From assembly GCF_002855515.1 (NCBI RefSeq), contig NZ_PKRP01000008.1, forward strand, positions 1 to 64,000: 64,000 nt of DNA. The letters run 5' to 3'. This document shows, in pieces, positions 37,524-45,258 of the stretch; the stretch's first letter is position 1, and the number at the start of each line of letters is the position of its first letter. The position numbers and the translations under genes are program-made. The DNA comes from Rhizobium sp. TH135. GTDB lineage: Bacteria; Pseudomonadota; Alphaproteobacteria; Rhizobiales; Rhizobiaceae. Under the pieces are notes generated by a model. The model made no database searches, was not told where the DNA came from, and saw nothing but the letters and a program-made list of their open reading frames with translations.

Positions 37524-38627
37524 TTACTGGACGTTGGCGCCGACGACGCTGTCCCAGCCGCCGACAACGGCAGCCTTGTTGGCGTCGACTTCTTCGAGCG
37601 TCGGGAAGTAGGCCTTTTCGTAGGATTCAGCCGGCGGCAGAGCGTCGAGCAGGTCCTGCGGAACCTTGCCAGCCTTGACCATGGCGTTGAAGCGGGCCGG
37701 GTGGCAGTAACCCTTCAGCCAGCCGAGCTGACCTTCGTCGGAGTACAGGTGCTCCATCCACAGCTTGGCAGCGTTCGGGTGCGGTGCGTAAGCAGAGATG
37801 CCCTGAACGTAGACGCCAGCCAGAACGCCGGATGCCGGAACGACGACTTCGACCGGCGGGTTGCCAGCGAGGGTGTCACGAGCGGAAAGGGCGTTGTAGT
37901 CCCACATGACGACGATCGGGGTCGCGCCCTGGGCGAGCGTGCCGGACTTGCCGATGACGGGTACGAAGTTGCCGGCCTTGTTCAGTTCGCCGAAGTACTT
38001 CAGGCCAGCTTCGCCAGCGTCCTTGCCAGCAGCTGCGCCCGATGCCATGCCGGCGGCGAGAACGCCGAGGATGGCCTGGTTGGAAGCGCGCGGGTCACCA
38101 GCGAGAGCAACCTGGCCTGCATATTCCGGCTTCGTCAGATCGGCCCAGTCCTTCGGCGTGTTGGCAACGAGGTCCTTGTTCACCAGGAAGGACATGACGC
38201 CGTAGTAGTCGCCGTACCAGTAGCCTTCAGCGTCCTTGATGTTGTCCGGGATTTCGTCCCAGGTGGAGACCTTGTAAGGCTGCAGCAAGCCTTCGGCCTT
38301 CATCTGCGGACCGAAAGCGAGACCGACGTCGACGACGTCAGGAGCCTGCGGGCCCTTGTTGTCCTTGTTTGCCTTGATGGCTTCAACTTCGTCAGCCGAA
38401 CCTGCGTCGGGGTTCAGTTCGTTGACGGTGATTTCCGGGTACTTCTTCTTGAAGGCGTCGATCACGGCGCCGTAGCCGCACCAGTCGTGGGGCAGGGCGA
38501 TGGTGGTCAGCATGCCTTCCTTCTTGGCGGCTTCGATCAGCTCGGCGCTCGGTTCTGCGACGGCGACAGCCGAGCTTGCCATGACCAGCGCCGTGGTCAT
38601 CGAAAGGATCTTGCGGAATTGGGTCAC
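37524..38627 (-). CDS. ABC importer substrate-binding protein (iron/2-aminoethylphosphonate/polyamine type)
   Basis: 367 residues from GTG at 38627, preceded by AGAGGAGAA; an upstream ATG at 38666 lacks a ribosome site. A signal peptide (ILSMTTALVMASSAVAVAEP) is followed by the SBP_bac_6-like fold: LPHDWCGYGAVIDAFKKKYP, DVVDVGLAFG, GYWYGDYYGVMSFLVN and VVMWDYNALSARD. This family binds Fe(III), 2-aminoethylphosphonate or similar small ligands. Iron-site tyrosine pairs are not evident, so a small organic ligand is favoured. It is the first gene of the importer operon and directly follows the RpiR gene on the same strand, 140 bases away. Confidence 0.9.
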   Translation of the reverse strand: MTQFRKILSMTTALVMASSAVAVAEPSAELIEAAKKEGMLTTIALPHDWCGYGAVIDAFKKKYPEITVNELNPDAGSADEVEAIKANKDNKGPQAPDVVDVGLAFGPQMKAEGLLQPYKVSTWDEIPDNIKDAEGYWYGDYYGVMSFLVNKDLVANTPKDWADLTKPEYAGQVALAGDPRASNQAILGVLAAGMASGAAAGKDAGEAGLKYFGELNKAGNFVPVIGKSGTLAQGATPIVVMWDYNALSARDTLAGNPPVEVVVPASGVLAGVYVQGISAYAPHPNAAKLWMEHLYSDEGQLGWLKGYCHPARFNAMVKAGKVPQDLLDALPPAESYEKAYFPTLEEVDANKAAVVGGWDSVVGANVQ

Positions 38628-38767
38628 TGTAGTTCTCCTCTTGGTGTTGGAAGCGATGCGGTTCACTTATGTGGCCTTTGTTATGGTTATGTGACGGATA
38701 CCGGCCTTGCGTGGTCTGTCGATATTTGCCCGTATCCTGAATGATCCTCCGTTTCGGTCTGTCCGCC

Positions 38768-39637
38768 TCATCGGGGCTTTCGAAACAGGCGGGCCTGCTC
38801 GAAAAGTCCTTCAAGCGTATTCATGCGTTCACGGGTCTCGTCCCAGGACGAGCTCTGAACGGCTTCGATCAGGGCTTCGACAACAAACAGCGTCACCACG
38901 GAGCTGTCCCATGCCGACGGGGCCTCGATATGTAATTTGAAACAGTGGCGGGCATGCTGTGCCACCGGCGACATCCACTGGTCCGTGAAGACGATGATCT
39001 GCACGCCGTTGGCGCGTGCGACCTCGGCCAGCGTGGTCAGATCCGCCTCGTATCTCCTGATGTCGAAGATCACGAGAACGTCGCCATCCTGCATGTTCAG
39101 GACGTGCTGCGGCCATGAGCTGGCGTTCGACGACATCAGCGTCGTGCGCGGTCGGATGACCTGCATATGGGTGAAGAAGTATTCGGCGAGCGCCCCGGTG
39201 ATGCGTCCACCGACGAAATAGACGCTGCGATTGCGGTCGCCGATGAGGCGGGCTGCTTCATCGAAAGTGGCCGTGCGCAGTTCTCCGAGCGAGTTGCGCA
39301 GATTGGCCATGACGGCTTCGGCAAAGCGGTTGAGAATATGTCGGTTGGGGGCATTGGCCGCCCAGCGATCGTGCTTGGCGATCGGATTGGAGATCGTCGC
39401 TTCGAGTTCCTGATGCAGATGGGCCTGGAATTCGGGATAGCCCTTGTAGCCGAGCTTCTGAACCATGCGGGCGACGGTCGGCGTCGATACACCGGCGTTC
39501 TCGGCAACGGTCGTAATGCTACCCAGCCCGGAGACGGGGTAGTTCTGCAGCAGGCTTTCTGCCAGCTGTCGTTCGGCACGCGTCAGCCCATCGAAATGGG
39601 CATGGATCACGTCCGACACCGTCGTCGACGCATTCAT
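38768..39637 (-). CDS. MurR/RpiR family transcriptional regulator
   Basis: About 289 residues from ATG at 39637 (TTG at 39661 is an alternative). The N-terminal HTH_6 domain includes ITTVAENAGVSTPTVARMVQ, with the recognition helix near residues 49-60. The C-terminal SIS domain (about 125-260) has SVYFVGGRITGALAEYF and DGDVLVIFDIRRY, which sense phosphorylated sugars in many members. It is divergent from the amidohydrolase/TRAP operon and upstream of the ABC operon, so it probably controls both. Two operator-like repeats lie in its own upstream region. Confidence 0.9.
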   Translation of the reverse strand: MNASTTVSDVIHAHFDGLTRAERQLAESLLQNYPVSGLGSITTVAENAGVSTPTVARMVQKLGYKGYPEFQAHLHQELEATISNPIAKHDRWAANAPNRHILNRFAEAVMANLRNSLGELRTATFDEAARLIGDRNRSVYFVGGRITGALAEYFFTHMQVIRPRTTLMSSNASSWPQHVLNMQDGDVLVIFDIRRYEADLTTLAEVARANGVQIIVFTDQWMSPVAQHARHCFKLHIEAPSAWDSSVVTLFVVEALIEAVQSSSWDETRERMNTLEGLFEQARLFRKPR

Positions 39638-39724
39638 CAAGGACCGATTGACTCCCCTCAAGCCGATCTATCGCCAGCTTTTTCAGGATTAAGCCTCGCT
39701 GTCACAATTGAGTCAACCGCCCCT

Positions 39725-39782
39725 TGAAGAGAATTTTTCAGTAGCGGATTGACAGACGCTTAACCGTGAAGAATTCTCTTCG
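39725..39782. promoter_or_regulatory. Paired RpiR-type operator sites with an embedded promoter
   Basis: TGAAGAGAATTTTTCA (39725-39740) and TGAAGAATTCTCTTCG (39767-39782) are 16-base near-palindromes; the second contains the inverted form of the first. They start 42 bases apart, four helical turns. A good -35 box TTGACA (39749-39754) lies between them; a weak -10 (AATTCT, 39772-39777) falls inside the second site. This suits repression of the rightward operon by the divergent regulator. No experimental support. Confidence 0.6.
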
Positions 39783-39820
39783 AAAATAAATTGGGCCAAC
39801 GAGCCCGGGGGACTGCCAGC

Positions 39821-40591
39821 ATGCTCTTGAGGTCGGGGATCCTGACATCGTCAGAAGGTGAGGTCGTTGCATTGGAAAATGCGATGGGCGCCAGTGGTGT
39901 TGTCATCGTCTGCGAACACGCGTCTTCCGTGCTGCCAAAATCTGCGGGCGACCTTGGTCTGTCACCGGAGGCCTTGTCCAGCCATATCGCCTGGGATCCG
40001 GGCGCTCTTGCGATTGCGCGGAAGGTCTCGGAGGCTCTCGATGCGGTGCTGGTGCATCAGCGCTTCTCGCGGCTGATCTACGACTGCAACCGTCCGCCGG
40101 AATCGCCGGCGGCCATGCCGGAAAAGAGCGAGATTTTCGAGATCCCCGGCAATCGGGCGCTGAGTGTGGCGGAGCGTTATGCCCGCACGGCTGCCCTCTA
40201 CATTCCCTTCCACGACCGCATCTCTGCCGAGATCTCGCGCCTTGAGGCAGAGGGACGGAAGCCTGTTGTCGTGACCATGCACACCTTTACGCCCGTCTAT
40301 TTCGGCAAGCCTCGGGAGGTCGAGATCGGCATCCTGCATGATACGGACAGCCGGTTGGCGGATGCGATGCTGGAGGCTGCACAAGGCGGCCCTTACCGGG
40401 TCGAGCGCAACTCTCCCTATGGTCCGGAAGACGGCGTCACCCATACGCTTCGTCTGCACGCCATTCCGCAAGGATTTGCCAATGTCATGATCGAGGTTCG
40501 CAACGACCTCGTGCGTGACGCTGCGGGTGTGGAGGCAATCTCCTCCTATCTCGCGGACTTGATTTCAGGAGCACTCGAAAGGGTCGCATAA
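39821..40591 (+). CDS. N-formylglutamate amidohydrolase family protein
   Basis: 256 residues from ATG at 39821, preceded by CGGGGGAC; the TTG at 39791 is rejected. Family blocks are VIVCEHASSVLP near residue 30, SRLIYDCNRPPESP near 92, VVVTMHTFTPVYFG near 150 and VMIEVRNDLVRD near 228; the histidines and glutamate needed for zinc binding are present. HutG-type members hydrolyse the amide of N-formylglutamate. In this locus, with no hut genes but with a glutamine-synthetase-like ligase, it may instead hydrolyse another N-acyl or gamma-glutamyl amide. That is inference. Confidence 0.8.
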   Translation: MLLRSGILTSSEGEVVALENAMGASGVVIVCEHASSVLPKSAGDLGLSPEALSSHIAWDPGALAIARKVSEALDAVLVHQRFSRLIYDCNRPPESPAAMPEKSEIFEIPGNRALSVAERYARTAALYIPFHDRISAEISRLEAEGRKPVVVTMHTFTPVYFGKPREVEIGILHDTDSRLADAMLEAAQGGPYRVERNSPYGPEDGVTHTLRLHAIPQGFANVMIEVRNDLVRDAAGVEAISSYLADLISGALERVA

Positions 40592-40697
40592 ATACTTCCA
40601 GCCGCTGGGCAAACCAGACATCAAAGAGGGAACGGATGCCGGCATATCATTGGATGAGACAAGGACTGCGGAAGCGGTCCGGGGCGGCGGTGGACTG

Positions 40698-41207
40698 ATG
40701 CCGCAAGCGTTGCAGACCTATGTGCGCGTCGTCGACGCCTTCAATCGCCGCGTCGGTCGGATCGTCATGCATGGCATCTTCGTCATGATGGGCATCCTGC
40801 TCTACTCGTCGATCTCCAAAACCATGTTCCTGCCGGCCAGCTGGACGCTTGAAATGGCGCAGTTCGTCATGGCGGGCTACTACCTGCTGGGCGGCGCCTA
40901 TTCGTTGCAGCTCGACAGCCATGTGCGCATGGATCTGCTCTACGGCCGCTGGTCGCCGAAGACGAAGGCCATCGTGGATGTGATCACCATCATGATGCTC
41001 TTCGTCTACCTGTTCTTCCTGCTGTGGGGTGGCGTATCGAGCACGACCTATGCACTGCAGTATGGTGAAACCAGCTATTCCTCCTGGTCGCCCTACATGG
41101 CGCCCATCAAGATTGTCATGGTGATCGGTATCTTCCTCACCTTCCTGCAGGCCACCTCGATCTTCATCAAGGACCTTGCCACAGCGATGGGGAGGCCGTT
41201 CGCATGA
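40698..41207 (+). CDS. TRAP transporter small membrane subunit (DctQ type)
   Basis: 169 residues from ATG at 40698. Four helices are predicted, with the pattern typical of DctQ: a basic start (DAFNRRVGR), LEMAQFVMAGYYLLGGAY, then SHVRMDLLYGRWSPKTK in the cytoplasmic loop. It pairs with the large subunit, whose start overlaps its stop (ATGA). TRAP systems use a sodium gradient to import organic acids or related solutes. Confidence 0.9.
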   Translation: MPQALQTYVRVVDAFNRRVGRIVMHGIFVMMGILLYSSISKTMFLPASWTLEMAQFVMAGYYLLGGAYSLQLDSHVRMDLLYGRWSPKTKAIVDVITIMMLFVYLFFLLWGGVSSTTYALQYGETSYSSWSPYMAPIKIVMVIGIFLTFLQATSIFIKDLATAMGRPFA

Positions 41208-42553
41208 GCGAGTACCTTGGCTATGAAATGATCGCCCTCCTGATGTTCTCATCGATGATGATGTCGATGCTGACAGGGCAGCGCGTGTTTGCGACGATCG
41301 GTTTCGTTGGTGTGGTCGCGGCTGCCGTGCTCTGGGGCAATGGTGGCTTCGAGATGGGCTTCTCGGCCGGCATGAAGCTGATGAAGTGGTACCCGCTGCT
41401 GACGCTGCCGCTCTTCATCTACATGGGCTACATGCTGTCGGAATCGGGCATTGCAGAAGACCTCTACAAGGCCTTCCATGTCTGGTTCGGCGGCATGCCG
41501 GGAGGTCTGGCGATCGGCACGATCGGACTGATGGTCGTGATCTCGGCGATGAACGGGCTCTCGGTTGCGGGCATGGCGATCGGTGCTTCAATCGCACTGC
41601 CTGAACTGCTGCGCCGCGGCTACGACAAGATCATGGTCTCCGGTGTCATTCAGGCGGGTAGTTCGCTCGGCATCCTGATCCCGCCGAGCGTGGTGCTTGT
41701 GCTTTACGGCATGATCGCGCGCCAGCCGGTTAGCCAGCTGTGGCTTGCGGGTGTCTTCCCGGGCCTGCTGCTCGCGACCCTGTTCTGCATCTACATCTAT
41801 ATCCGTTGCCGCCTCAATCCGGCGCTCGGCCCCGCCCTTCCCAAGGAAGAGCGCGACATGCCGATGCGCGAGAAGCTAAAACTGCTGCAGGCTGGTATCC
41901 TGCCGTTCCTCATCTTCTTCCTGATGATGGGGCTCTTCCTGATGGGCATTACCAGCCTGGTGGAAAGCTCCGCCGTCGGTGCGCTGGGTGCGCTCTTCGC
42001 CGCCTGGTACAAGGGGCGCCTGACCAAGGCGGTCTGGAACCGGGTTCTGGAGCAGACTCTCGGCATCTCCTGCATGTTTATGTGGATCATTCTGGCGGCC
42101 CTCTGCTTCGGCGCCGTCTTCGATGGCCTGGGGGCTGTGAAGGCGATCGAGAACCTGCTGGTCAATGATATCGGTCTGACACCCTGGCAGATCCTGATCA
42201 TGATGCAGCTGTCGTTCCTGGTGATGGGGGCCTTCCTCGACGACACGGCCATGCTTGTCATCGTCGCGCCGCTCTACATCCCGCTGGTCGGCAAGCTCGA
42301 TCTGGGCGTCGATAACGCACTGATCTGGTACGGCGTGCTCTACACTATCACCTGCCAGATCGCCTACATGACCCCGCCCTTCGGCTACAATCTCTTCCTC
42401 ATGAAGGCGATGGCGCCGCCCGATTTCCGGCTGATCGACATCTATCGATCCGTCATCCCCTTCGTGCTGATCATGCTGCTCGGCATGGTGATCATCATGA
42501 TCTTCCCGCAGATCGCGACCTGGCTACCAAGCCAGATCTATCTCAGAGGCTAG
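41204..42553 (+). CDS. TRAP transporter large permease (DctM type)
   Basis: 449 residues with about twelve helices. Visible DctM blocks are KLMKWYPLLTLPLFIYMGYM, GGMPGGLAIGTIGL, SGVIQAGSSLGILIPPSVVL and the second-half repeat MQLSFLVMGAFLDDTAMLVI. The large subunit carries the transport path. ATG at 41204 overlaps the dctQ-type stop. It belongs to the mannitol/chloroaromatic (FcbT) group by general look; the solute is not evident. Confidence 0.92.
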   Translation: MSEYLGYEMIALLMFSSMMMSMLTGQRVFATIGFVGVVAAAVLWGNGGFEMGFSAGMKLMKWYPLLTLPLFIYMGYMLSESGIAEDLYKAFHVWFGGMPGGLAIGTIGLMVVISAMNGLSVAGMAIGASIALPELLRRGYDKIMVSGVIQAGSSLGILIPPSVVLVLYGMIARQPVSQLWLAGVFPGLLLATLFCIYIYIRCRLNPALGPALPKEERDMPMREKLKLLQAGILPFLIFFLMMGLFLMGITSLVESSAVGALGALFAAWYKGRLTKAVWNRVLEQTLGISCMFMWIILAALCFGAVFDGLGAVKAIENLLVNDIGLTPWQILIMMQLSFLVMGAFLDDTAMLVIVAPLYIPLVGKLDLGVDNALIWYGVLYTITCQIAYMTPPFGYNLFLMKAMAPPDFRLIDIYRSVIPFVLIMLLGMVIIMIFPQIATWLPSQIYLRG

Positions 42554-42569
42554 CGTTCGAATGACAAGA

Positions 42570-42586
42570 GGCCCGGCAAACGGGCC
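42570..42586 (+). other. Hairpin between TRAP permease and receptor genes
   Basis: GGCCCG, loop GCAAA, CGGGCC. A second small stem (ACCATC/GATGGT) follows near 42610-42625. Stems at this place often let the receptor mRNA outlast the permease mRNA; that use is inferred. Confidence 0.4.
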
Positions 42587-42659
42587 CGGCACCAGGACTA
42601 CCCGCCGGACCATCAGGGATGGTGGGCATTAAGAGAACCAAAGAACAGAGGGAAACGAA

Positions 42660-43700
42660 ATGACCAACAGCAGACGTTCATTCCTGAAGACGGCCGCCAT
42701 GGCGACACCCGCCGTTCTGGCCGCACCTTATGTCAAAGCCCAGAATGCCAAGATCACCTGGCGCCTGCAGACCTATGCCGGTGCGGCACTTGCCGAATTC
42801 GTCATCCGCCCGGCCGTCGACGCCTTCAACAAGGCGGCCAATGGCGAGATGGAAATCCAGCTCTACACGGCTGACCAGCTCGTGCCCACGGGCGAGCTGT
42901 TCCGCGCCATGCAGGCCGGCACGATCGACGCCGTCCAGTCGGACGACGATTCCATGAATTCGCCGGTCGATATCAAGGTGTTTGGCGGCTACTTCCCGTT
43001 TGCTTCGCGCTACAGCCTCGACGTGCCGACGCTGTTTTACGAATATGGTCTCGCCGAGATCTGGGACGAAGCCTATACGGAAGTCGGAGTGAAGTGGCTG
43101 TCGGCAGGCGCATGGGACCCGTGCAACTTCGCCACCAACAAGCCGATCACCAAGCTCGATGATCTCAAGGGCCTGCGCGTCTTCACCTTCCCGACGGCCG
43201 GTCAGTTCCTGTCGCAGTTCGGTGTCGTGCCGGTCACCATTCCGTTCGAAGACGTGCCGGTTGCGATGCAGACCGGTGAAATCGATGCGATCGCCTGGTC
43301 TGGCATCACGGAAGTCTTCACGTCGGGCTGGGTTGATGTGACCAAGTACTTCCTCACCAACAACGTCTCTGGCGGCTGGGCGGGTTCGTTCTTCGCCAAT
43401 GCCGACCGCTGGAATGAAGTCCCGCCGCACCTGCAGACCTTGTGGCAGATGTGCATGGATTCATCCCACTACAAGCGTCTGCACTGGTACTGGGGTGGCG
43501 AAGCCCGACTTCGCGCCGAAGGTGGCCGCCTCGAACTCACCAGCATCCCGGATGCCGAATGGAAGACCGTCGAAGATGCGGCGCATGTCTTCTGGGAAGA
43601 GGTCGCCAAGCAGACGCCGCGCACCGGCAAGGTGGTCGAGATCCTGAAGAAGTACAATGCCGACATGGAAAAGGCCGGTAAGCCTTACCGTTACGGCTGA
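42660..43700 (+). CDS. TRAP transporter substrate-binding protein (DctP type, Tat-exported)
   Basis: 346 residues. A twin-arginine signal SRRSFLKTAAMATPAVLAAP (residues 4-23) is followed by the DctP fold: ITWRLQTYAGAALAEFVIRP, LKGLRVFTFPTAGQFLSQFG near 170-190 with the carboxylate-binding arginine, and GEIDAIAWSGITEVFTSGW. The receptor group with Tat export and FAPF-like cores commonly binds keto acids or other carboxylates. It ends the QMP transporter unit; GS-like and dehydrogenase genes follow. Confidence 0.92.
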   Translation: MTNSRRSFLKTAAMATPAVLAAPYVKAQNAKITWRLQTYAGAALAEFVIRPAVDAFNKAANGEMEIQLYTADQLVPTGELFRAMQAGTIDAVQSDDDSMNSPVDIKVFGGYFPFASRYSLDVPTLFYEYGLAEIWDEAYTEVGVKWLSAGAWDPCNFATNKPITKLDDLKGLRVFTFPTAGQFLSQFGVVPVTIPFEDVPVAMQTGEIDAIAWSGITEVFTSGWVDVTKYFLTNNVSGGWAGSFFANADRWNEVPPHLQTLWQMCMDSSHYKRLHWYWGGEARLRAEGGRLELTSIPDAEWKTVEDAAHVFWEEVAKQTPRTGKVVEILKKYNADMEKAGKPYRYG

Positions 43701-43786
43701 TAACACGACATGGCGATCCGGCTTCGGCCGGGTCGCCTTCATAAAACAAGACGGCATGAGCCGAGCGCTGCCCTGGGAACACCGAG

Positions 43787-45154
43787 ATGACCACTTACAC
43801 ATTCGAAGAGTTGAAAAAAGACGTCGCAGAAGGGCGCATCGACACGGTTCTGGCGTGTCAGGTGGACATGCAGGGCCGTTTGATGGGCAAGCGATTCCAG
43901 GCCGAGTTCTTCGTCGAGAGCGCCTACAAGGAAACCCACAGCTGCAACTACCTGCTGGCCACCGACATGGAGATGGAGACCGTCTCCGGCTACAAGGCGA
44001 CCAGTTGGGAGAAGGGCTACGGCGACTATACGATGAAGCCCGATCTTTCGACGCTTCGCCGCATTCCCTGGCTCGAAGGCACGGCGCTGGTTCTCTGCGA
44101 CATGCTCGACCACGCGACCCATGCCGAAGTGCCGCATTCGCCGCGCGCCATCCTGAAGAAGCAGGTCGCCCGGCTTGAGGCCATGGGCATGAAGGCCTTC
44201 ATGGCGACCGAGCTTGAATTCTTCCTCTTCGACCAGACCTATGACGAGGCGCGGCTTTCGGGCTATCGCGACCTGAAGCCGGTTTCTGGCTATAACGAGG
44301 ATTACCACATCTTCCAGACGACGAAGGAAGAGGACGTGATGCGCGCGATCCGCAAGGGTCTGCAGGGCGCCGGCATTCCGGTCGAGAACTCCAAGGGCGA
44401 GGCTTCTGCCGGCCAGGAAGAGATCAACGTCCGCTATGCCGACGTGCTGACAATGGCCGACCGCCACGTGATCATCAAGAACGGCTGCAAGGAGATCGCC
44501 TGGTCGAAGGGCAAGGCCATCACCTTCCTGGCCAAGTGGCATTACAACGCTGCCGGTTCCTCGTCGCATATTCACCAGTCGCTGTGGTCTGCCGACGGCA
44601 AGACGCCGCTGTTCTTCGACAAGGACGGGCAGTACGGCATGTCCGATACCATGAAGCACTACATGGCCGGGCTGCTCGCCCATGCCAGCGATTTCACCTA
44701 TTTCCTGGCACCCTACATCAACTCCTACAAGCGCTTCGTCGCCGGGACCTTCGCGCCGACCAAGGCGATCTGGTCGAAGGACAACCGCACCGCGGGCTAC
44801 CGCCTGTGCGGCGAGGCCAGCAAGGGCATCCGTGTGGAATGCCGCGTCGGCGGCTCCGACCTCAACCCCTATCTGGCCATGGCAGCCCTGCTGGCTGCCG
44901 GCATCGACGGGATCGAGAAGAAGATGGCGCTCGAACCGGAATTCTCAGGCGATGCCTATGGCGCGCAGGGCGCCCGCGAAATTCCAAGGACGCTGCGGGC
45001 GGCGGCTGAAACGCTTCGCGGCTCAGCCATGCTGCGTGCCGCTTTCGGCGATGACGTGGTGGACCATTACGTTCGTGCGGCCGAGTGGGAGCAGGAAGAG
45101 TATGATCGCCGGATCACAGACTGGGAGGTTGCGCGCGGCTTCGAGCGCGCGTGA
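43787..45154 (+). CDS. Glutamine synthetase-like gamma-glutamyl amine ligase
   Basis: 455 residues. GS-I catalytic features are visible: MATELEFFLF (residues 137-146), GEASAGQEEINVRY near 203-216, GSSSHIHQSLW near 259-269, KRFVAGTFAPT, then NRTAGYRL near 329 and ECRVGGSDLNPYLA near 347-360. No adenylylation tyrosine loop of classical GlnA is apparent. The form fits the PuuA/IpuC-like family that joins glutamate to an amine using ATP, rather than ammonium assimilation. Neighbouring dehydrogenases that would oxidise the amine-bearing product support this. The amine itself (ethanolamine-like, propanolamine-like or polyamine) is unknown. Confidence 0.82.
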   Translation: MTTYTFEELKKDVAEGRIDTVLACQVDMQGRLMGKRFQAEFFVESAYKETHSCNYLLATDMEMETVSGYKATSWEKGYGDYTMKPDLSTLRRIPWLEGTALVLCDMLDHATHAEVPHSPRAILKKQVARLEAMGMKAFMATELEFFLFDQTYDEARLSGYRDLKPVSGYNEDYHIFQTTKEEDVMRAIRKGLQGAGIPVENSKGEASAGQEEINVRYADVLTMADRHVIIKNGCKEIAWSKGKAITFLAKWHYNAAGSSSHIHQSLWSADGKTPLFFDKDGQYGMSDTMKHYMAGLLAHASDFTYFLAPYINSYKRFVAGTFAPTKAIWSKDNRTAGYRLCGEASKGIRVECRVGGSDLNPYLAMAALLAAGIDGIEKKMALEPEFSGDAYGAQGAREIPRTLRAAAETLRGSAMLRAAFGDDVVDHYVRAAEWEQEEYDRRITDWEVARGFERA

Positions 45155-45206
45155 CCAAAGGCGGCCTTGAGCCCGCCACCATCACCGGCGTATGGGTGGA
45201 AACAAG

Positions 45207-45228
45207 GACAGCGGCTGCGGCCGCTGTC
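45207..45228 (+). other. Perfect hairpin between ligase and aldehyde dehydrogenase genes
   Basis: GACAGCGGC, loop TGCG, GCCGCTGTC: nine perfect pairs, ending 30 bases before the next ATG. A weak T-run (ATTTCGTT) follows, so partial termination or mRNA protection are both possible. Confidence 0.5.
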
Positions 45229-45258
45229 ATTTCGTTCTAGAACAACAGGAAGACGATC

